A DNA stretch of 7,100 bases from GCA-2737595 sp037138535 (GCA_037138535.1 JBAXIG010000072.1:1-7100), one strand, 5' to 3'. Shown: positions 1-6,907, counted from the first letter of the stretch. Notes: generated from the sequence alone by a model not told the origin. Numbers and translations are program-made.

Positions 1-169
1 GAAAAGCGACTCGTACGAGAATAACAAGCATCCCCGCATCCTCTGCCGCCTTTTTTACTGCAGCTACTCTCGGCATGAGTTCCGTACCTGCCCCACCGAA
101 TCGATAAATAATGGATTTTTGAAAATCCATCAGGAGTAGAGCAGTCGATGGGACGTTGAAATCAGCCAT
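1..169 (-). CDS. Isochorismatase-like cysteine hydrolase, N-terminal part (runs off left edge)
   Basis: The ATG at 169 opens a frame that stays open for 56 residues to the window edge. Residues 10-18 read ALLLMDFQK, the first beta strand and catalytic-Asp motif (D15) of the isochorismatase-like hydrolase fold. A helix and a second strand (MLVILVRV, about residues 47-54) follow, as expected of its alpha/beta core. Family members use an Asp-Lys-Cys triad to hydrolyse amide or enol-ether bonds (nicotinamidases, ureidoacrylate or N-carbamoyl hydrolases, isochorismatases). The Lys and Cys lie outside the window, so the substrate cannot be assigned. A purine-rich GGAAGG on the minus strand lies 11 nt before the start, rather far for a ribosome binding site. 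The gene follows the L,D-transpeptidase on the same strand after 73 bp and may be read with it. A minus-strand TAGAAT at 229-224 could be a separate -10, but I see no convincing -35. Confidence 0.8.
   Translation of the reverse strand, partial: MADFNVPSTALLLMDFQKSIIYRFGGAGTELMPRVAAVKKAAEDAGMLVILVRVAF
111..130. repeat. Near-perfect palindrome inside the hydrolase start region
   Basis: Two exact 9-bp inverted arms (ATGGATTTT and AAAATCCAT) flank a 2-bp centre. They lie over codons 14-20 of the hydrolase, including the codon for catalytic D15. A stem this close to the start codon could affect translation or bind a regulator. The sequence is constrained by the protein motif, and one such chance match in a window this size would not be surprising. 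Confidence 0.6.
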
Positions 170-242
170 GAGTCAACAAACCTTCCAATTTTTGTTTAGT
201 GGAACCGATATAAAAACATTCTCATTCTAATCAAATTATCCT

Positions 243-1022
243 CTATCGGGTATCGCTAACCCACTCGCCATAGACATTTACAGTGTCACCGATCCCAAAG
301 CCAGCATCCCATAGCCGGTCAATGTCTGCATGCAACATCCGAACACAGCCGTGAGATGCTGGATAGGGAAGTACAAGTGCATCAGTGGCCGAGCCATGAA
401 TAGCCATACCGCGGTGGAAGAACTTGGGACGATACATCATGGCTTCGGGATAGAGAATCGACTCATACCATCGAGCTACTTCCCACTCAACTTTCCACAC
501 ACCCACACTGGTGGAGAGGTAACCAGGGATGCCGCTAGAAACAGGAAAAACACCTCGCACCACATTTCCCGCACTCACCCACGTGGCGGTTTGGCAAGCG
601 ATATTTACATTGAGCCCAACAACCTGATTCATTGCAGGTGTCAGCGCCTTGGTGGTAACAATCTGCATCGCTTCAAGTTCACTCGGCAAAGTTCGTGTGG
701 GTTCTCCGTAGGTTAATTCGCGCCAGGCGCACAGAGCACGTTGCGTCTTCTCGTCATAATTACCGTCTACTTTTCCGACAGGTAACCCCAAAGCATTAAG
801 CGCATCCTCAACATACAGTTTGCTGGGAATAGGATTCGTGAGTGGGAGTTCAACCTTTGGAGCCAGAGTCATCGACGGCGATGGAGATGCAACGACGAGC
901 GGCGGCTTCACCGAGGTCTGGTGAGTGGAAAAGAACACCACCGAAACCCCAACAATAATGATGACGAATGCAGCCCCTGCGATAACAGATATACCAATAA
1001 AGAGCCGGCGAAGTGGCGTCAT
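243..1022 (-). CDS. Membrane-anchored L,D-transpeptidase (YkuD domain) with peptidoglycan-binding domain
   Basis: The protein is 259 residues long. It probably forms 3->3 (L,D) peptidoglycan cross-links or attaches proteins to the wall, outside the membrane. Residues 1-6 include two arginines, and residues 7-31 form one long hydrophobic segment, a signal anchor with the rest outside. A Pro/Ser-rich linker (about 38-65) leads to a peptidoglycan-binding-like module (about 66-105, with LNALGLPVGKVDGNYDEKT). The YkuD catalytic domain follows (about 133-252). It carries the upstream His (H209 in AIHGS) and the signature SHGCVRM, with H224, the nucleophile C226 and R228 all intact. A cysteine pair (C98, C143) could form a disulfide, which is inference. 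Its ATG shares one base with the TAA of the dehydrogenase upstream (TAATG). No Shine-Dalgarno sequence is visible, so translation by stop-start coupling is likely. Confidence in the family is high; the exact cross-linking role is not shown. Confidence 0.93.
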   Translation of the reverse strand: MTPLRRLFIGISVIAGAAFVIIIVGVSVVFFSTHQTSVKPPLVVASPSPSMTLAPKVELPLTNPIPSKLYVEDALNALGLPVGKVDGNYDEKTQRALCAWRELTYGEPTRTLPSELEAMQIVTTKALTPAMNQVVGLNVNIACQTATWVSAGNVVRGVFPVSSGIPGYLSTSVGVWKVEWEVARWYESILYPEAMMYRPKFFHRGMAIHGSATDALVLPYPASHGCVRMLHADIDRLWDAGFGIGDTVNVYGEWVSDTR

Positions 1023-2005
1023 TAAGGATGCATCAAGACAGTGCGATAAACATCGAGTGGATTGCGATTAGTCTCGATGATCACTTCCTTGAGGTCTGCA
1101 ATGGGGCGGCGATGGGAGACCAACTCCCCCACCGGAATGACTCCAGAAGCGACCAATTCGACAGCCTCTACGTAACGACCGCCGCCACCATGAATTCCGA
1201 TAAGAGATTGATCTTTAAGCAGAAGGTCTGCAATTCGAAGTGAATGCGACGAAGCACCAATTGAAGCAAATACCCCACCAAAGCCCATCCACTCAACAGC
1301 AAGTTGTGCTCCGGGAATCGAGGAGGAAGTTTCAACAGCAACTGCTCGCGCTCCTGTTGCTGAATGTGCAGGAGTTATTTCCGCTGGCGAGATGCAGGTA
1401 ATCCCCCAAGAGCGAACTTTTTCTCGTCGCGATGCCACCGTCTCCACCACAGTTACTTGGTACCCGGCTAAGGCAAGCACACGGGCCGCCACGATTCCAA
1501 TGGGACCGCCACCCACCACCAGCACGGGAGAATCACTCTTTACAACTGACTTTAGCCTTTCGCGCAAATGAAGTGCGACGCATACTGGTTCGAGAACGGT
1601 TCCTGCTTCATCGCTGAGTTCATCCGGAATCGGGATAGCATTTTCTTGTGGGATCGTGAGAAATGCTGCAAAAGTTCCGGGAGTGGTCATTCCAAGAAAT
1701 CTATATTCGGGACAAGCGTTTCTTCTCCCAGATAGACAGTACGCACATGTGCGGCAACTGATTGCTGGATCAAGCACCACTCGTTGACCAGTACCCACCA
1801 CCTCCCCGACTGCGTCATGGCCAAGGACTACGGGCATGAAGCCCCAGTCAGATTCGTAAAGATGAAGGTCAGTGCCACAGACACCCGTGGCTCGCATCTT
1901 GACGAGTAACTCGCCATCCTGAGGAGTAGGGATTACCAACTCACTGATTTCAATAGTACGAAGCGCAGTTAAGGTCGGAGTTCGTCCTCCTGCCACGCTT
2001 GCCAT
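1022..2005 (-). CDS. Zinc-dependent medium-chain alcohol/polyol dehydrogenase (MDR family)
   Basis: The protein is 327 residues long, somewhat short for the usual 340-360. The N-terminal GroES-like domain has the catalytic zinc ligands C43 (GVCGTD), H63 (GHD) and probably E139 (LEPV). The structural zinc cysteines are C84, C87, C90 and C98. The Rossmann domain begins at about 160 with VLVVGGGPIG, and its second strand ends in E188 (VTVVE), which favours NAD(H) over NADP(H). Two departures from the family are visible. The usual GHE is GHD. The segment between that motif and the RVV strand is about nine residues shorter than in typical members, so the common GDRV turn reads GTGQRVV. Substrate is unknown; threonine, sorbitol and other polyol dehydrogenases share this layout. 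The ATG at 2005 is preceded by a -10 box rather than a Shine-Dalgarno sequence, which suggests a leaderless message. The stop overlaps the transpeptidase start. Confidence 0.9.
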   Translation of the reverse strand: MASVAGGRTPTLTALRTIEISELVIPTPQDGELLVKMRATGVCGTDLHLYESDWGFMPVVLGHDAVGEVVGTGQRVVLDPAISCRTCAYCLSGRRNACPEYRFLGMTTPGTFAAFLTIPQENAIPIPDELSDEAGTVLEPVCVALHLRERLKSVVKSDSPVLVVGGGPIGIVAARVLALAGYQVTVVETVASRREKVRSWGITCISPAEITPAHSATGARAVAVETSSSIPGAQLAVEWMGFGGVFASIGASSHSLRIADLLLKDQSLIGIHGGGGRYVEAVELVASGVIPVGELVSHRRPIADLKEVIIETNRNPLDVYRTVLMHP

Positions 2006-2011
2006 GGTGAG

Positions 2012-2039
2012 AGTCTAGGGCTTAGTAAACGGGCCTCAA
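2012..2039 (-). promoter_or_regulatory. Probable promoter of the dehydrogenase/transpeptidase pair, leaderless
   Basis: On the minus strand TTGAGG (2039-2034), a 16-bp spacer and TAGACT (2017-2012) form a sigma-70-like promoter. The -10 box is six bases before the dehydrogenase ATG, so transcription would begin at the start codon itself. The -35 lies within the last codons of the desaturase. The pair could therefore be expressed apart from the desaturase, although read-through is also possible because only 16 bp separate the two genes. Confidence 0.6.
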
Positions 2040-3110
2040 TTGCCCCACCATGGGGCAGACAAAGGGGTCAGAATTCTTGCTCAGCCCGACCTCATTGAGA
2101 TGGCGCATCACGACCATGTAGCTAGAGATGAGATTCATTTCGACTAGAGGGACGCCGCGCTCTGCGCAGAACGCCACCACGATCTTATGGGCCTTCGCCA
2201 AGTGTGGACGCGCCATGGAAGGAAAGAGGTGGTGTTCCACCTGACGGTTAAGTCCGCCCATGAGATTGTCCGTGAGCCAACTGCCACGGATATTGCGACT
2301 AGTGAGTACCTGTCGTTGGAAGAAATCAATCTTGGAATCTCGCTCAATAAGAGGCATCCCTTTGTGATTAGGTGCAAAGGCAGCGCCCATAAAGAACCCA
2401 AACATCATCATCATGAAGACCCACAACGCCATTGCCCAGAGCCAACCAAACATCAGAGCCATCACAATATATGGAGCTGTTTGGCGTACGAGCATGAGAC
2501 CAAACTCAAGAAATCGCATGCCTAACTTGCGATCCTTACGCCCTAGGCCAACAAAACTATCCGCGAGGAGATCAAAACCAGTGAAGAGCAGGAGCAGGGG
2601 AAAAAGATATCCCTGACGATCGCTCAGCCAGCGCTCCATACCCTTCTTCTTATTGCGAGATTCCACGGTAAAACTAAGGACACGAATATCGATATCCGGA
2701 TCCTCACCAATGAAGTTAGGTTTCTGATGATGCTTATTGTGCTTGCGTAACCAAAACCCATAGCTGAGCCCAGCAAAGAGATTCGCCAAGATGAGGCCAA
2801 CCCAGTCATTAGCTTTATTATTTCGAAAGATCTGACGGTGCGCGGCCTCGTGTGCGATGAATCCGTACTGCGCGCTCAGCACACCGAGCAGACCAGCCAT
2901 CAAGAACCCTAAAAGAATCCAAGCACTATTACTACTGGTGAAGAAACTGAGGAACGCTCCCCCCACCCAGAGCCCAGATGCAATAGCAGAGAAAATGATG
3001 AGTCGAATGACGTAAAAGGAGGGCTTCTTCTTGAGGAGCCCAGCGTCCATCACACGCGACAAAATTTCACTGAAGGCCGTGGGCGCTGAGCGGTGGGCGA
3101 GTATCGTCAT
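2022..3110 (-). CDS. Membrane fatty acid (acyl-lipid or acyl-CoA) desaturase
   Basis: From the ATG at 3110 the protein has 362 residues. It is an integral membrane di-iron desaturase that would insert a double bond into acyl chains, adjusting membrane fluidity. All three histidine boxes are intact: HEAAH (87-91), HNKHH (124-128) and QVEHH (290-294, followed by LFPSM). The extra conserved His in APNHKG is at 249. Hydrophobic segments at about 33-58, 63-83, 102-120, 168-188 and 208-246 give the usual membrane hairpins. The QxxHH third box is typical of front-end and actinobacterial desaturases, but the position specificity cannot be read from sequence. A frame two codons longer begins with TTG at 3116. 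I prefer the ATG because a TAGACT -10 box sits six bases before it and overlaps no codon. Any electron donor (ferredoxin or reductase) is not in the window. Confidence 0.93.
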   Translation of the reverse strand: MTILAHRSAPTAFSEILSRVMDAGLLKKKPSFYVIRLIIFSAIASGLWVGGAFLSFFTSSNSAWILLGFLMAGLLGVLSAQYGFIAHEAAHRQIFRNNKANDWVGLILANLFAGLSYGFWLRKHNKHHQKPNFIGEDPDIDIRVLSFTVESRNKKKGMERWLSDRQGYLFPLLLLFTGFDLLADSFVGLGRKDRKLGMRFLEFGLMLVRQTAPYIVMALMFGWLWAMALWVFMMMMFGFFMGAAFAPNHKGMPLIERDSKIDFFQRQVLTSRNIRGSWLTDNLMGGLNRQVEHHLFPSMARPHLAKAHKIVVAFCAERGVPLVEMNLISSYMVVMRHLNEVGLSKNSDPFVCPMVGQLRPVY

Positions 3111-3116
3111 GTGCAA

Positions 3117-3122
3117 AGTCTA
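3117..3122 (-). promoter_or_regulatory. -10 box TAGACT of the desaturase gene, leaderless start
   Basis: TAGACT reads from 3122 to 3117 on the minus strand and ends six bases before the ATG at 3110. The same hexamer and the same spacing occur before the dehydrogenase. No -35 box is found at 16-18 bp. A TCGACA (3150-3145) is present, but 22 bp away, too far for a standard promoter. No Shine-Dalgarno sequence precedes the ATG. Confidence 0.6.
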
Positions 3123-3206
3123 GTCGGGATCACCTCTGCCCACCTGTCGAGACGCAGGGACCATAGTCGTTCAAAGTGCCCGCAGAAAGCTCGGTGACCG
3201 CGATAT

Positions 3207-3237
3207 TTGAGTGTGAAGGGGGAAAGAGCCGTAGAAT
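3207..3237 (+). promoter_or_regulatory. Candidate promoter of the channel gene
   Basis: TTGAGT (3207-3212) and TAGAAT (3232-3237) are spaced 19 bp apart, slightly long for a sigma-70-type promoter. Initiation near 3244 would give a leader of about 33 nt containing the ribosome binding site. Unlike the genes diverging to the left, this gene would have a leader. Confidence 0.4.
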
Positions 3238-3262
3238 CGACTCATTGTCTAACGACTGGCCG

Positions 3263-3268
3263 AAGGAG
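3263..3268 (+). promoter_or_regulatory. Ribosome binding site fixing the GTG start of the channel gene
   Basis: AAGGAG lies eight bases before the GTG at 3277, the ideal spacing. This supports the non-ATG start. Confidence 0.75.
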
Positions 3269-3276
3269 TTTTTACA

Positions 3277-5178
3277 GTGGCATCTAATCCAAATAAGCCG
3301 AATGCGATTCGAGAAGGCTTAGACAGAATCATCGCCAAAGGAAGCCTCTCCTTCGTCTTCCTCATTTTTCTCGTTGGGTTAGTGGTCAACTTCGTTGTCG
3401 CCGCCATCACCGCATTGGTTGAATTGGAACCTAAAGAAAACTATTTGAGCAAGCTCGCGAGCGAAATGTGGATAAATGTAAATTTCACTTTCCTCGGGGG
3501 CAGTGGGCCGGACCATTTCTGGGCTCGAGTATTTATTCCTATTACTGCCGTGCTTGCTATCGGCGTTACCGCAATCATCTTTGCTTATACGACAAATAAA
3601 CTCTCCGATTACTTAACAGAACTACGTAAAGGTAAGTCGCCCATCACTTTTACCGGCCACACATTAATTCTCGGATGGTCAAATCGCATCTACTCCGTTA
3701 TAAAAGAGTTAGATACCGCCAATCAGAACCAAAAGAATCCAGTAATTGTGATATTTAGCAATATGGATCGAGGTGAGATGGAATTATTGCTCAAGGCAAA
3801 TCTCGGTGATGTAAAGCATACAAAAATTATTACGCGTGAAGGTGATCCCACTAATATCAATGAGCTCACAAGGGCGAATGCACCTGGTTCTAAATCCATC
3901 ATCATCCTCGACGCCTCAAGCGACAGCGATGCCACTGTGATTTCCACAATTCTGGCAATTCAAGCGATAGACAAATCCTCGCTAGTGCCGATAGTCGCCG
4001 AAATGGATAGTGATCTTTACTCAGAGGCACTGGAAGAGAGTCTTGAAAGAAGCATCTCGATTGTGAGATCGAATCAACTCATCACTCGAATCACGGCGCA
4101 GAGCACAAGAGCAGCAGGTCTGACCCCCGTCTTGCTAGATCTCCTGGACTTCGATGGCGATGAGATTTATTTTGGATTAGCTACAGAGTTAATTGGTCAC
4201 ACTTACAAAGATGCCCTTACAGCATTTGAGGAAGCGGCTATTATCGGTTTGCGAAATAGCGAGGGAATAATTTTTGTAAATCCTCCAGGAGATGCAGTCA
4301 TTGGTGAGGGTGATCACGTAATAGCAATCGCAAAAGATGACGATCGCATCATCTTTGCCGGGCTTGCTCCAGAGTTAGACGTAATCAAGGATCAAACGCG
4401 CGAATTGGCCGCGCATACATACCGTGAACCAGAACGGATTTTGGTCCTTGGCTGGTCACAAATGGGTCACAATGTGATTAGTGAAATGTTGCCATTCCTT
4501 CCCTCCAACTCTACGTTGCAAGTAATTGCCGACTCAAGAATTGCAGACATCTCTGGTCTCAGCGGTGACCCTTTCCCCGGGCTAGCAGTCACGTATACCG
4601 AAGCACCTACAACTGTTGGACAGCTCGCCGATTCAGTGAGTGGAGAAAGGTATAGCGAAGTAATGATTTTGGCCTATCGAGAGGGTGTATCAGCTCACGA
4701 TGCAGACTCACGGACACTTGCCACCATCCTCGTGATGAATCGTCTCTTTTCCGTAGAGAATAACGGAGTAGAGCCCACACGATTGATCGCCGAATTACTG
4801 GACTCCAAGAATCTTCCGCTCGCAAAAGTAGCTTCAGCCGATGACCTGGTAATGAGCGACAATTTAGCGGCGCTGCTCATCGCGCAGCTATCAGAGAATG
4901 CCGATCTCAAACCGATATTTGATGATCTCTTCGATATCCAAGGCGCAACCATAAACATCTATCCGATTGAGCGATACATCCCGCTCGGTCAGGACATTTC
5001 CTTCCAGGAATTAGTGGCACATGCATACTCATTTGGCGAATCTGCAATCGGCTATCGAATAGATCTAGACCACCGGGAAGATGCCCAGGCGGGCGTCCGT
5101 CTCAATCCCGCTAAATCCACTCGGTTTACTACAGCTGCTGGCGACGGACTCATTGTTGTAGGTCCCGCAACCGTCTAG
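3277..5178 (+). CDS. CASTOR/POLLUX-related ion channel with two RCK-like modules
   Basis: The protein has 633 residues and is probably a cation channel in the cytoplasmic membrane with a large cytosolic gating ring. Two membrane helices are clear: about 24-48 and about 84-106. Between them is a pore-loop-like stretch containing FTFLGGSGPD (70-79), and no TVGYG potassium filter is present. A basic linker (ELRKGKSP, 115-122) leads into the first Rossmann-like RCK module, about 126-280, starting GHTLILGWSNR. An RCK-C-like part follows at about 295-355. A second module begins with ILVLGWSQMGHNV (388-400) and runs to about 545, then a second C-terminal part at about 555-630. The two GWS motifs are equivalent positions of an internal duplication. 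They replace the GxGxxG of ordinary TrkA-N domains, as is usual in this family. Plant CASTOR and POLLUX have four membrane helices; two are visible here. The transported ion and ligand are unknown. The acyltransferase follows on the same strand. Confidence 0.85.
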   Translation: MASNPNKPNAIREGLDRIIAKGSLSFVFLIFLVGLVVNFVVAAITALVELEPKENYLSKLASEMWINVNFTFLGGSGPDHFWARVFIPITAVLAIGVTAIIFAYTTNKLSDYLTELRKGKSPITFTGHTLILGWSNRIYSVIKELDTANQNQKNPVIVIFSNMDRGEMELLLKANLGDVKHTKIITREGDPTNINELTRANAPGSKSIIILDASSDSDATVISTILAIQAIDKSSLVPIVAEMDSDLYSEALEESLERSISIVRSNQLITRITAQSTRAAGLTPVLLDLLDFDGDEIYFGLATELIGHTYKDALTAFEEAAIIGLRNSEGIIFVNPPGDAVIGEGDHVIAIAKDDDRIIFAGLAPELDVIKDQTRELAAHTYREPERILVLGWSQMGHNVISEMLPFLPSNSTLQVIADSRIADISGLSGDPFPGLAVTYTEAPTTVGQLADSVSGERYSEVMILAYREGVSAHDADSRTLATILVMNRLFSVENNGVEPTRLIAELLDSKNLPLAKVASADDLVMSDNLAALLIAQLSENADLKPIFDDLFDIQGATINIYPIERYIPLGQDISFQELVAHAYSFGESAIGYRIDLDHREDAQAGVRLNPAKSTRFTTAAGDGLIVVGPATV

Positions 5179-5231
5179 GCGTATTTACTAAATATTCACT
5201 CTCTTAAAAGGTGCGAAATACACTCTACTGT

Positions 5232-5237
5232 TACGCT
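5232..5237 (+). promoter_or_regulatory. Candidate -10 box of the acyltransferase gene, leaderless start
   Basis: TACGCT fits TANNNT and ends six bases before an in-frame GTG at 5244, the same spacing as before the desaturase and dehydrogenase. No clear -35 is seen. The evidence is weaker than for the two TAGACT sites, since the hexamer differs at positions 3 and 5. Confidence 0.4.
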
Positions 5238-5243
5238 CGAACT

Positions 5244-5948
5244 GTGACTTTGCCTCGAAAAATTGGTGCCTGGTACTGGTTTGCCTCATCCTTATCACGC
5301 CCCGTCGCCTTTTTAATTTGCAAGCGTGAGTGGCGCGGTCGCTCGAATATTCCTGCTACTGGTCCAGCAATGATTATCGCTAACCACATTTCGATGGTTG
5401 ATCCCCTACTCTTCGCCCATTTCGTTTTCATGAGTGGACGCGCACCAAAGGTCTTCATTAAAGCTTCGCTTTTCAAGATTCCCTTTCTTGGCAAGATCTT
5501 CGTAAAGACAGGGCAATTGCGTGTACCTCGGGACTCCCAAGTGATATCCAATGTCATGGATGAAGCTAAGTCGGCCCTTTCTCGTGGAGATCTTGTGAGT
5601 ATCTACCCCGAAGGAACCATTACCCGAGAGCCTCATCTTTGGCCCATGAAAGGCAAACACGGAGCCGCAAGATTAGCTCTGGAAACAAATGTTCCAGTGA
5701 TTCCTTGTGCCCAATGGGGCGCCCAGCAGCTTCTCCCGCCCTATGGCAAGAAATTTAAGTTCTTCCCAAGGCCTACGAGCATCGTTCACGCCGGTCCCCC
5801 TGCAGATCTTTCCCGGTGGCAGGGCAAAGAGGTGACCAAGGAAGTTCTTGATGAAGTTACCGAGTATTTCATGGGTCTTATCACGGCCCTGTTAGAGAAT
5901 ATTCGCCAAGAGAAAGCTCCAAAAATTCGCTTTGTCTACGAAAAATAA
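5244..5948 (+). CDS. 1-acyl-sn-glycerol-3-phosphate acyltransferase (PlsC family)
   Basis: From the GTG at 5244 the protein has 234 residues, the normal size for the family. It would transfer an acyl chain to lysophosphatidic acid at the inner membrane face, giving phosphatidic acid. Family blocks appear in order: NHISMVD (47-53) with the catalytic H48 and D53, a G-x-x-x-V-x-R-type block at GQLRVPRD (90-97), YPEGTITRE (121-129) for phosphate binding, and VPVIPCAQWG (150-159). A hydrophobic stretch near the N-terminus (about 10-25) may associate with the membrane. The frame also contains a GTG at 5211 giving eleven more residues (RNTLYCYART region). I reject that start because its only purine-rich stretch directly abuts the GTG, while the later GTG has a -10-like box at leaderless spacing and yields a family-like N-terminus. 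The gene is 65 bp after the channel stop. Other glycerolipid acyltransferase substrates remain possible. Confidence 0.87.
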   Translation: MTLPRKIGAWYWFASSLSRPVAFLICKREWRGRSNIPATGPAMIIANHISMVDPLLFAHFVFMSGRAPKVFIKASLFKIPFLGKIFVKTGQLRVPRDSQVISNVMDEAKSALSRGDLVSIYPEGTITREPHLWPMKGKHGAARLALETNVPVIPCAQWGAQQLLPPYGKKFKFFPRPTSIVHAGPPADLSRWQGKEVTKEVLDEVTEYFMGLITALLENIRQEKAPKIRFVYEK

Positions 5949-5959
5949 ATGATGATCAG

Positions 5960-6901
5960 TTATGAAATACGCTCACAGAGCTGATCTATGGCCGCCGAAT
6001 TTTCCTCAATCATTTTGAGACCAATTTCGCGCACTGCTGCCATATTTTCTGGACGAGCATCATCAATTGCGCTTCGACCATCTTTGAAGATCGGCGTGAT
6101 TCGGAAATAGTGGGCTTTTCTTAAGATGTGGGACAACTGCCAGTCGATGCTTAAATTGCTTGCCTGAGAGGTGATGTCAAATAGCGGACGTGCCCATTTA
6201 ACAAGGCCCCAATCCTTAGTGTCGTCATAGGTCAAGTCTTTAGAAATCGAACCAGTACCTAAGGAAACTACAGTCATATCATCCTCATCGAATCCCAACG
6301 ACTGCGCATGAGCAAACGCACACATTGCGGGATTATTGGCGAAGACAGCGCCGTCAATATATGCCTTTTCACCGGCATGATGTTGGTTTGGTTCAAAAAA
6401 AGTCGGGGCTGAGCTGGTAGAACGCGCGACGAAGCGCATACTGTGATTTTCATTGGGGTCTTCTAGGGCCGCTGAACGAGTAAAGAAATGTGGCACTCCC
6501 TTCTCCACTTCGTAAGCGGGAATAAGTACCTCGACACGAGATTCGCTCATGAGCGAATCCCCAAAAAGTTCCTCAAGAACGCTCTCAAAGCCATCGGCGT
6601 TGTATTTCTCGTGCGTGACTCCACGCAATAAATCTAATTTCCCAGTCTTCTTAAAAGGAAAAATAGTGCTGAAAGAACGCGAATAAAGCTCATCGATTCC
6701 ATCAGCGCTCCAAAACGCAGATCCGTCTTTCGCCGCACGCGCCATTGCAAGGGCAATTTGCCCTCCGGCCGAGGTGCCAGCGATGAGGTCGAAGCAATCA
6801 GAGAGCGGCTTTCCCATTCGCTTCTCTAATTCACAGAGCACCACCCCTGGGATGAGACCCCGAACGCCACCGCCATCAATCGAGAGAATTCGATAACTCA
6901 C
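5960..6901 (-). CDS. Patatin-like phospholipase / acyl hydrolase
   Basis: The protein has 313 residues with no signal peptide or membrane segment, so it is probably cytosolic and acts on membrane lipids from inside. The whole catalytic set is present: glycine-rich oxyanion loop DGGGVRG (9-15), nucleophile S44 in GTSAGG (42-47), and the dyad Asp D183 in DGA (183-185), followed by the typical FANNP. SLGTGS (213-218) is a further family motif. Members hydrolyse phospholipids or other acyl esters. Relatives serve as membrane-degrading effectors in CBASS anti-phage systems (CapV), but no nucleotide cyclase is visible here, so housekeeping lipid turnover is at least as likely. The GTG at 6901 is supported by AAGGAG six bases upstream and by an N-terminus (SYRILSIDGGG) that matches the family. 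The 3' end faces the acyltransferase with 11 bp between stops and no recognisable terminator hairpin. Confidence 0.92.
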   Translation of the reverse strand: MSYRILSIDGGGVRGLIPGVVLCELEKRMGKPLSDCFDLIAGTSAGGQIALAMARAAKDGSAFWSADGIDELYSRSFSTIFPFKKTGKLDLLRGVTHEKYNADGFESVLEELFGDSLMSESRVEVLIPAYEVEKGVPHFFTRSAALEDPNENHSMRFVARSTSSAPTFFEPNQHHAGEKAYIDGAVFANNPAMCAFAHAQSLGFDEDDMTVVSLGTGSISKDLTYDDTKDWGLVKWARPLFDITSQASNLSIDWQLSHILRKAHYFRITPIFKDGRSAIDDARPENMAAVREIGLKMIEENSAAIDQLCERIS

Positions 6902-6907
6902 AGACTT

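Noticed and set aside
330..716. Long open frame on the plus strand
   Set aside because: It lies wholly antisense to the L,D-transpeptidase, whose catalytic motifs are clear, and shows no recognisable domain or ribosome binding site.
1984..1990. GGAGGA on the minus strand as a ribosome binding site for a later dehydrogenase start
   Set aside because: No in-frame ATG, GTG or TTG lies at a suitable distance after it; it falls in codons near the N-terminus.
2187..2616. Two overlapping plus-strand open frames antisense to the desaturase
   Set aside because: They have His- and Arg-rich, low-complexity content expected of a reverse reading of membrane-helix codons. The desaturase histidine boxes identify the real frame.
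5231..5660. Minus-strand open frames opposite the acyltransferase
   Set aside because: They are antisense to a gene with all PlsC motifs and carry no domain of their own.
5946..5962. Possible bidirectional terminator between converging genes
   Set aside because: The 11-bp gap holds only a TGATCA palindrome, and no GC-rich stem with a T-run is visible on either strand.
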